Source of the DNA: a virus
Length of the DNA: 22,411 bases
Strand: one strand, 5' to 3'
IMG/VR virus record: IMGVR_UViG_3300028298_000035
Location: 1 to 22,411 of that record
Below are positions 1 through 4,684 of this stretch, one piece after another (position 1 is the first letter of the stretch; the number at the start of each line of letters is the position of its first letter). Under the pieces are notes generated by a model. It did not search any database. It was given only the letters and a program-made list of their open reading frames with translations, and was not told where the DNA came from. The position numbers and the translations under genes are program-made.

Positions 1-2
1 TT

Positions 3-143
3 ACATTAACGAGAGAGCCTTTTCCACCTCCAGGAATTTTAATAACAAAAGAGCACGAGAAAGTAGAAAACTATAGTAGCAACGAAATAATTTTGTTAGA
101 CTATGTTCATCATTCAAAAATAAACGCTGAGGTATCGGTATGA
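3..143 (+). CDS. C-terminal end of an unrecognised protein (gene starts outside the window)
   Basis: An open frame runs in from the window edge for 46 codons and stops with TGA at 141-143. That stop overlaps the ATG of the methyltransferase gene as ATGA, which argues that both belong to one translationally coupled + strand operon. The visible end is proline-rich near its start (REPFPPPG) and then mostly polar and charged. It matches no family I can name. Neighbourhood suggests a DNA-modification partner, but that is inference only. The long reading frame on the opposite strand here is best treated as a shadow, because it would cross the overlap and the start of the methyltransferase gene. Confidence 0.55.
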   Translation, partial: TLTREPFPPPGILITKEHEKVENYSSNEIILLDYVHHSKINAEVSV

Positions 144-1024
144 CAGATGTACTACCAATTTTATTGAAAGATATTGAAAAAATAGCAAATAGTATTTTTT
201 CTGTAGCCGATGTCAATAAAGTAAAAGATATTGCCAAAAATACAATATTGGATTATTACATTTATGTTTTTACAAAAAGTAGAGGAGTACAATATATAGA
301 AGATTATTGTAGACACGTAGAAGATTTTGCAAATAGATTCGGAATGGAAAAAGAAACATATTTGGATATTAATGTAAATGAAATTGGGAATATATTTTCC
401 GAAATTAATGAATATGCATTGGTAAAAACAGAGCTGGGATATGTTTTTAATTTTAGCAAAGTAGAAAGAAAGATAAAAGGATCTTATTATACGCCGAGAA
501 TGCTCGTCGATTTGTTAATAGAAAGTGCATTGATTCCGACTGTCAATGATTTATACGAAATGGGAGGTATTCGAGCGGTTTTAGAAATGTCGATTTTAGA
601 TCCTGCAGTAGGCTCAGGTGCATTTATAATACCTGCTGCAAAATATGTATCTACATTTATTTATAATCATGATGAAAAAAAAGAATTTAAGTCGTACCAG
701 GATGTCTACAGATTTGTTTTAAGGCATTGTATGTACTCGGTAGACCTCGATGAATATGCACTAAAAGCGTTAAAGTTAATCATGTGGAGCGAATACAACG
801 ATCCAACATTGCCTCTTACTATTTTTGACAAACAGATCAAGCATGGCAATGCTTTAATCGGGATTCTGGATCCCGCTGAGCTACAGAAACTGATTAAAAA
901 TGGAATTCCCGATAACGCCTACGACTGCTTGACCGGAGATGATCCAGCGTTTTGCAAAGAACTCAAGCGAATTAATAGAGAACAAAGAGAAAGACTAAAA
1001 AATCCCAATCAACAATTATTTTAA
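140..1024 (+). CDS. N6-adenine DNA methyltransferase, N-terminal half (Eco57I/type IIG-like), lacking the catalytic motif
   Basis: 294 residues. An N-terminal helical region (about 1-105) leads into an Eco57I/N6_Mtase-like fold. GSYYTPRMLVD at 114-124 corresponds to motif X. ILDPAVGSGAF at 152-162 is motif I, which binds S-adenosylmethionine. SVDLDEYALKAL at about 200-211 is the acidic-loop region. HGNALIG at 235-241 is the GN-(S/A)-LIG element of type IIG enzymes. The protein then ends near a polar INREQRER tail, the kind of segment that in full enzymes comes before the (N/D)PP(Y/F/W) catalytic motif IV and the target-recognition domain. Neither is present, and neither is encoded in the next kilobase. 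The piece could bind cofactor but should not methylate alone. It may be a remnant, one half of a split enzyme, or an interfering fragment. The start overlaps the preceding stop (ATGA). Codons before about 780 are markedly more AT-rich than those after. Confidence 0.75.
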   Translation: MTDVLPILLKDIEKIANSIFSVADVNKVKDIAKNTILDYYIYVFTKSRGVQYIEDYCRHVEDFANRFGMEKETYLDINVNEIGNIFSEINEYALVKTELGYVFNFSKVERKIKGSYYTPRMLVDLLIESALIPTVNDLYEMGGIRAVLEMSILDPAVGSGAFIIPAAKYVSTFIYNHDEKKEFKSYQDVYRFVLRHCMYSVDLDEYALKALKLIMWSEYNDPTLPLTIFDKQIKHGNALIGILDPAELQKLIKNGIPDNAYDCLTGDDPAFCKELKRINREQRERLKNPNQQLF

Positions 1025-1266
1025 AACAAATCACCTTGCAATGCGCTCAGCGAGGAATATGACAATGAGATTCTGCATGAACTATCCTGCGAAGAAGCTT
1101 ATGAAGTGTTTTTGTGAGTTCAAGAAAATTAACAGTCTTTCAGAGTTACCACTGGGTACAAAATAGATAAGTTAGAAGAACACATGTTAAATAATTATTT
1201 AGAGAATAACCCTTCAGAGTTTTTGACACTTAGAATGGTCATTGAATTTATTAATGGGAGTTTAAA
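1025..1266 (+). pseudogene. Short stretch of coding-like sequence broken across three frames
   Basis: No intact gene longer than about 35 codons lies here, but coding-like peptides continue from frame to frame. In the methyltransferase frame just after its stop, an acidic peptide reads LSEEYDNEILHELSCEEAYE (from 1046) and stops at a TGA after a TTTTT run. In the next frame CEFKKINSLSELPLGTK runs to a TAG just after an AAAA run at 1160-1163. In the third frame IDKLEEHMLNNYLEN continues to the kinase start. Joining them needs two single-base shifts, both at homopolymers. This fits a decayed small gene, or sequencing/assembly indels. Programmed shifting is less likely because neither site is a canonical slippery heptamer. 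No family recognised. Confidence 0.4.
1065..1166 (+). CDS. Possible 33-aa peptide, part of the broken stretch
   Basis: ATG at 1065 follows a GAGGA Shine-Dalgarno-like sequence at 1052-1056 with an 8-base gap, so translation can start here as the sequence stands. The peptide is short, basic and has three cysteines (RFCMNYP and KCFCEF). It stops at TAG 1164-1166 directly after four A's. I regard it as the middle segment of the frameshifted gene at 1025-1266 rather than an established gene, though the ribosome site keeps it open. No homologue recognised. Confidence 0.25.
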   Translation: MRFCMNYPAKKLMKCFCEFKKINSLSELPLGTK

Positions 1267-1270
1267 ATGA
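1184..1270 (+). CDS. Possible 28-aa leader peptide overlapping the kinase start
   Basis: ATG 1184 to TGA 1268-1270. The stop overlaps the kinase ATG at 1267 as ATGA, the same junction type used throughout this genome. A weak purine-rich site (AGAAGAA) sits just before the ATG. The peptide (EFLTLRMVIEFINGSLK at its end) looks like ordinary coding sequence. Its frame is open further upstream to 1133 without another start. It may be the genuine C-terminal end of the broken gene, still translated to couple expression of the kinase. Confidence 0.3.
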   Translation: MLNNYLENNPSEFLTLRMVIEFINGSLK

Positions 1271-1791
1271 TCTACGCAATAGAGGGGACCAATGGCGCTG
1301 GCAAATCAACTTATATTAAAAACTTTGTCGGGCTGCACGGAATAAGTATTATTAAAGAGCCTACTTATTTAAAAGATTGGACAGATGCTTTTAGGGATGG
1401 CGATGTTAAAAAGATATTGAATTTGCATTACAGTTACTTTAAGTTAGCAGAAACTATATCTTCTCATAACCAAACAGTTATATTTGACCGGTTCTTTCTT
1501 TCAACCTATGTGTATAATACAAATAAAGATACTGAAATTATCTTCTTCCGAGAGTTAGAAAAATATCAAGACATGATGATGGGAGTAAAAAACATTCTCA
1601 TTATTGAAAACCCCAGGGTTGCAAGGGCAAGGTTGGTAAAGAAAAATAGAATACTAGCTCCAGAACTCACTGAAATATCTAGACAGAGTAGAAAATATAC
1701 GGATCTCTCCAAAAAAGGATTTTTTTCTATAGAGTTATCAGAATTAAAAGAAGTAGTAGAGTCTCCAATGGATGCACTTCAAAGTTTTTAA
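1267..1791 (+). CDS. Thymidylate-kinase-like deoxynucleoside monophosphate kinase
   Basis: 174 residues, somewhat shorter than bacterial thymidylate kinase (about 210). A P-loop EGTNGAGKST at 6-15 binds ATP phosphates. KEPT at 30-33 matches the position of the TREP loop in thymidylate kinases. FDRFFLSTYVY at 73-83 holds the Asp-Arg pair that contacts the nucleoside monophosphate. A basic, LID-like stretch follows from about 115 (VARARLVKKNR). The likely reaction is dTMP (or another dNMP) to the diphosphate, feeding phage DNA synthesis. The nearby DHFR supports a thymidylate-supply role, but the substrate cannot be fixed from sequence alone. ATG 1267 has a GGGAG ribosome site at 1256-1260 and overlaps the preceding short frame. 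Confidence 0.75.
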   Translation: MIYAIEGTNGAGKSTYIKNFVGLHGISIIKEPTYLKDWTDAFRDGDVKKILNLHYSYFKLAETISSHNQTVIFDRFFLSTYVYNTNKDTEIIFFRELEKYQDMMMGVKNILIIENPRVARARLVKKNRILAPELTEISRQSRKYTDLSKKGFFSIELSELKEVVESPMDALQSF

Positions 1792-1808
1792 TTGCGAGGA
1801 TATTCCAA

Positions 1809-2237
1809 ATGATCGATCAAAATAGATACCATCAGGGTTTTTTTTATACTATCGTAGAGTTTGAGAAAATTTTAGACAAACATTACGACAAGAACGAAAC
1901 CGGAGCTTGGTTAAAACAACGGACAGAACAATGTGACGCTCTTGAAAAAAAAATCATGGAATTCAGAAAAATTTTAGATAGTTTGGTTAGCGTAAAATTA
2001 AGTTGGGGTGAAAAAATAGCTCTGGTAAGCTTAATGTTTAGTATCGGAGCGGATGAATTAAAAAATTCTACACTCCTGAAAGAATTAAACGAAGGGAGAA
2101 AAACTAAAGCACAAATTTCATCTCAATTTTTACAATGGAATAAAGTAACAAAAAATGGGAGAAAAACAATCAATTCCTCGTTATGTAAACAAAGAAATAT
2201 AGAAAGGAAAATATTCCTTGATGAATTTGCTGGGTGA
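1809..2237 (+). CDS. GH24-lysozyme-like lysis protein with a deleted beta-lobe
   Basis: 142 residues; T4-type GH24 lysozymes usually have 150-165. From about residue 38 the protein follows the lysozyme alpha-domain. LSWGEKIALVSLMFSIGADEL corresponds to the family's 'LTQNQFDALVSFxFNxGxGAF', STLLKELNEG to 'STLLKKLNxG', and FLQWNKV plus the RNIER end to 'FxxWxxAxG... RRxxE'. The front is different. EFEKILDKHYDKNETGAW can be laid on 'EFEGLRLKAYxDxxGxW', putting Glu19 at the catalytic Glu position, but the following TIGYGHT beta-hairpin with the family's Thr is missing. Activity is therefore uncertain: it may be a compact muramidase, a regulator or a decayed endolysin. A GAGGA site lies 8 bases before the ATG. 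The holin-like gene starts 5 bases after the stop. Confidence 0.62.
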   Translation: MIDQNRYHQGFFYTIVEFEKILDKHYDKNETGAWLKQRTEQCDALEKKIMEFRKILDSLVSVKLSWGEKIALVSLMFSIGADELKNSTLLKELNEGRKTKAQISSQFLQWNKVTKNGRKTINSSLCKQRNIERKIFLDEFAG

Positions 2238-2242
2238 TAAAA

Positions 2243-2410
2243 ATGAAAAATCGGATAATAGAGTTAATCAAACAACCCTCCACATGGACTGGTATCGCGT
2301 TGATCCTTGGTGCGTTGGGAATTAATCTTAATCAAGATCAAATAAGTTCGCTAACTGCGTTCGGCAACGCGCTGGCTGGTTTAATCTTGATCATCAGCGC
2401 AAAGTGGTGA
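2243..2410 (+). CDS. Small holin-like membrane protein (55 aa)
   Basis: A 55-residue frame, ATG 2243 to TGA 2408. It has a short basic head (MKNRIIELIKQPSTW), a first hydrophobic segment at about 16-28 (GIALILGALGINL), a polar turn (NQDQISS), a second hydrophobic segment at about 37-52 (LTAFGNALAGLILIIS) and a basic end (AKW). This layout, with the 'I(I/K)ELIKxPSTW.G' opening and 'GxxLAGLI' close, is typical of small phage holin-like proteins placed beside endolysins. It begins 5 bases after the lysozyme-like gene. The protein would sit in the inner membrane and release or time the lysin; that role is inferred from topology and position. GGTGA just upstream is a weak ribosome site, and coupling is likely. 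Confidence 0.7.
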   Translation: MKNRIIELIKQPSTWTGIALILGALGINLNQDQISSLTAFGNALAGLILIISAKW

Positions 2411-2431
2411 CCACAACAAGAGTGTTTAAAT

Positions 2432-2893
2432 ATGAAAATAGCGATCGTAGCTGCTGTGGCAGCTAATAATGCAATTGGATTAGACGGAAGGCTTCCCTGG
2501 AGCATCCGTGAAGACATGATTCATTTTAAAAAAATAACTAAAGGGGGGGTTTTGATTTGCGGAAGATACACGGCTGAAAGCTTTCAAAAACAAATTACGT
2601 CAAACAATAGAACAATATATGTTGTATCAAGAAAAGCAGGAACAACAATTCAAACAGGAATAAATCTCGCCAAAGAATTAAACAAAGATGTATTCCTATG
2701 TGGAGGGATCGATGTATACAAAGAGGGGTTAAATATAGCAGAAGAGATCTTTCTAACAACCGTAGATTTCAATTTCTTTGCAGATAGATACTTTCCAGAA
2801 ATAAATTGGGGGCAATGGGAGCTATTGAGCGAAGAGAAAAAAGAAGCGGAGGGAGGTTGGATGTTAAATTTTAAACATTATAAAAGAGTATAA
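2432..2893 (+). CDS. folA: Dihydrofolate reductase
   Basis: 153 residues, close to E. coli DHFR (159). It reduces dihydrofolate to tetrahydrofolate with NADPH in the cytoplasm, sustaining thymidylate and purine synthesis. Family residues are in place: AIGLDGRLPW at 14-23 (Met20-loop equivalent and Trp), REDMIHFK at 26-33 with Asp28 at the catalytic-acid position, GRYTAES at 44-50 (NADPH-binding Thr), CGGIDVY (Gly-Gly cofactor loop), FLTTVD with the conserved Thr, and RYFPEI near the end. Nothing essential looks lost. It is the last gene of the + strand cassette, 21 bases after the holin-like gene and directly before the terminator. No thymidylate synthase is visible in the window, so the phage presumably relies on one encoded elsewhere. 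Confidence 0.93.
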   Translation: MKIAIVAAVAANNAIGLDGRLPWSIREDMIHFKKITKGGVLICGRYTAESFQKQITSNNRTIYVVSRKAGTTIQTGINLAKELNKDVFLCGGIDVYKEGLNIAEEIFLTTVDFNFFADRYFPEINWGQWELLSEEKKEAEGGWMLNFKHYKRV

Positions 2894-2921
2894 AAAAAGG
2901 GCCTCCAAGGCCCTTTTTTTT
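2892..2921. terminator. Bidirectional intrinsic terminator between convergent operons
   Basis: GGGCCT (2899-2904), loop CCA, AGGCCC (2908-2913). Seven A's precede it (2892-2898) and eight T's follow (2914-2921), so it reads as stem plus U-tract on both strands. It begins inside the DHFR stop codon, and its T-run overlaps the stop codon of the last - strand gene (2920-2922). It therefore ends both the + strand cassette and the - strand late operon. Confidence 0.92.
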
Positions 2922-3276
2922 ACGATAGATTCTTTAATTTAAATAAAGTTCGTAAATAAGTGTCTTCAAGATCTTGTAAAAGATTATCCAGTGCCGAAAT
3001 TTTCTTTACCAGTTTATTCCTATTTTCACTAATCCATACCAAATCCTCTTCTAATCTATCCGAGATTTTTTTTATCTTTGGTGCACTCTGTATTTCAGAA
3101 ACTTCAAATTGTTCAAATGTAGCTATCGAAGCTTCTACAAACGCGTCCAGTTTTTCAATTACGTCATCGTAAAACACTCCGAGTGTTTCATGTGTATATC
3201 CGCTTTTCACTCTCCAGTGTTCTAAGTGCGCGTAATTACGCGTAACAAAAACTCGGACGACAAGTTCTTGAATCAT
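2920..3276 (-). CDS. Conserved phage protein, probable small helical (ferritin-like, DUF5856-like) fold
   Basis: 118 residues, almost entirely helical. The pattern ARN-x-AHLEHWxxxSYAxHxxLGxFYDxxxxxxDxFxE, known from DUF5856-type phage proteins, is visible as NYAHLEHWRVKSGYTHETLG followed by FYDDVIEKLDAFVEA. The C-terminal part (about 70-112) is a further charged helix. Such proteins are common in phage genomes and some are described as ferritin- or Dps-like in fold; no function is established that I can cite. It is the last gene of the late operon. Its ATG overlaps the preceding stop (ATGA), and its stop lies in the shared terminator. The family assignment is from memory of the motif and is tentative. 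Confidence 0.6.
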   Translation of the reverse strand: MIQELVVRVFVTRNYAHLEHWRVKSGYTHETLGVFYDDVIEKLDAFVEASIATFEQFEVSEIQSAPKIKKISDRLEEDLVWISENRNKLVKKISALDNLLQDLEDTYLRTLFKLKNLS

Positions 3277-3617
3277 AGACCATAACCCGGGGTTATATAA
3301 ATACTAGCAGTGCTACTAGCAGTTCCTGCGCTAAAATACCCATCATTAATAAACCTTAGAATCTCAACAGCTCCTGGGAGGAGCGGAACCCCTTTCCCCG
3401 TACTACTTACAACTGCAGCATTCGTTTGAGCTTCAGCTGCAGTTCCTCCGCATCCTAGGAAAACAGTTACTAATCCAGCATTAACGATACGATATTGACC
3501 GTACCCTTGCTCACTACTATAGACTCCAACTTGACTCCCAGCCGGAGGACTTGTTGCTGCTGTTATCAAGACAGTAAGTCCCGCTGGATGGAACGGAATC
3601 TGAGATGTACTCGCCAT
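3273..3617 (-). CDS. Small beta-rich, probable virion-associated protein (114 aa)
   Basis: 114 residues rich in Ala, Ser, Thr, Gly and Val with almost no charged residues, the composition of a phage beta-sandwich structural protein. A GYGQYRIVNAGLVTVFLGCG core is followed by VPLLPGAVEILRF and an ISVTPG-like end (IYITPGYGL). This resembles the small 'value plus offset' virion proteins often found beside tail or capsid genes. There is no signal peptide or membrane segment. It lies 9 bases after the 351-aa gene and is coupled to the last gene by ATGA. The upstream ribosome site is weak (GAGA). Function unrecognised; decoration or tail-associated roles are possible. Confidence 0.6.
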   Translation of the reverse strand: MASTSQIPFHPAGLTVLITAATSPPAGSQVGVYSSEQGYGQYRIVNAGLVTVFLGCGGTAAEAQTNAAVVSSTGKGVPLLPGAVEILRFINDGYFSAGTASSTASIYITPGYGL

Positions 3618-3626
3618 GTTTTTTTC

Positions 3627-4682
3627 TCAATTTGAAATTAAGATGCGTTTTGACTTTCTAGGAGAGTACATATACTCTCCAACCTGTGTAAAAAAATCTA
3701 TCCCAATGTTGTTTCCATTATTTACGTTCCCGTCCGTGACATACGCATTAAATAAAGCTCCACCAACCGCAGCTATGTCTTTTATCGAACAGTAACTAAA
3801 CGATACTGTCCCAGTAGGAACGTTTAACGTCGCTCTCGTACCCGCAGTCGAACTTTGAATGCTTATCTGATTTCCACTTGTACCAGATATCGAAATAGAA
3901 CCAACAGTTGTAGTAGAAGTTGGAATTTGTACAGTGGACGGTTGAGTAGTATTACTTAACGTATTAAAAGTGTTAGAGCCAGTAACAGTAAGCGTACCTA
4001 TCCCAGCTTGATTTAAATTAATTGGATAAGTGTAACTAGCTCCAGCAAACACTTTTGAAGAAGAAGAGCTCATATCGACTATTCCAGTCCCTTCTAATAC
4101 TAAACCAGTCCCTCCAACCAACCAAGTTGTTCCAGCTCCGGCTACATTAATTGTTCCGTTTGTTCCCCAATCTACAGTTCTAGCATTATTATTATTTGAC
4201 GCAAAGGTGCTAGTAGTTAAAGAAAAACCAGCTAAATGAAGCTTACCTATGGTTACATACGTGTATGATGTTGTAGCGTTTAGATCATCAGTAAGAGTCC
4301 ATTCACCACCTCCCAGAAATTGAATTTCTGTGCTAGCCAGGCTGACTGTGTTCGTAGTAATAGTATTAGTAGTGAGCGCTGAATTGAAGTACAACCGGCC
4401 AGTAAAAGATCTAGTCATCGTATTCGCTAATACGAGATTACCCCCAACTGTAAGAGTGTTTGTACCTGCAAACTCTCCAGTGAACCCGGTAAATGAGAGG
4501 TTCTTACAGGCTATAGATGCTCCGGTTGTAACAACAACATTTCCGCTATTTCCATCAAAATATACGTTGTCTGATGATCCAGGAGCGGCAGCTCCTGGAG
4601 TTCCTCCGCTGGTTGTTGACCACTTTAATAGAGCAACGTTATTCCATGTGTCCGTTCCGCCAACCCAGTATCTTTCTGCCAT
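3627..4682 (-). CDS. Beta-strand-repeat protein, probable second adhesin or tail fibre component
   Basis: 351 residues. It opens with AERYWVGGTDTWNN, a start seen in many phage and adhesin-like beta-repeat proteins. A low-complexity PGAAAPGSSDNVYFDG segment comes next, then a long series of Thr/Ser/Asn/Gly-rich beta strands (about 40-300) such as TNTLTVGGNLVLANTMTRSF, consistent with a right-handed beta-solenoid. No enzyme motif was found. The C-terminal end turns basic (SPRKSKRILISN). It follows the tailspike by 2 bases, so it is probably a virion surface protein, either a co-receptor-binding protein or a branch attached to the spike. Two inverted repeats fall inside it (3661-3680 and 4578-4599). 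Confidence 0.6.
   Translation of the reverse strand: MAERYWVGGTDTWNNVALLKWSTTSGGTPGAAAPGSSDNVYFDGNSGNVVVTTGASIACKNLSFTGFTGEFAGTNTLTVGGNLVLANTMTRSFTGRLYFNSALTTNTITTNTVSLASTEIQFLGGGEWTLTDDLNATTSYTYVTIGKLHLAGFSLTTSTFASNNNNARTVDWGTNGTINVAGAGTTWLVGGTGLVLEGTGIVDMSSSSSKVFAGASYTYPINLNQAGIGTLTVTGSNTFNTLSNTTQPSTVQIPTSTTTVGSISISGTSGNQISIQSSTAGTRATLNVPTGTVSFSYCSIKDIAAVGGALFNAYVTDGNVNNGNNIGIDFFTQVGEYMYSPRKSKRILISN
4578..4599 (-). repeat. 9-bp perfect inverted repeat in the 351-aa gene
   Basis: TCCAGGAGC (4578-4586), loop of 4, GCTCCTGGA (4591-4599). In the mRNA this folds as a GC-rich hairpin near the start of the gene. It encodes the near-palindromic peptide PGAAAPG, so part of the symmetry may follow from the protein. 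Confidence 0.85.
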
Positions 4683-4684
4683 TT

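Noticed and set aside
1-237. 78-codon reading frame on the - strand at the left edge
   Set aside because: It lies opposite two coupled + strand genes, one with clear methyltransferase motifs, and has no ribosome site or family signal.
1158-1170. Programmed -1 frameshift at ACA AAA TAG
   Set aside because: It does not fit the X XXY YYZ slippery pattern, there is no obvious stimulatory hairpin, and a second frameshift upstream is also needed. Decay or sequencing indels explain both.
1223-1252. Possible sigma70-like promoter: TTGACA, 18-base spacer, TTTATT, before the kinase
   Set aside because: The -10 matches only 4 of 6 consensus bases. Transcription would begin about at the GGGAG ribosome site, leaving almost no leader, and the region reads as coding sequence coupled to the kinase.
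2894-2919. Small RNA or attachment site between the convergent operons
   Set aside because: The 26 bases are fully accounted for by the bidirectional terminator.
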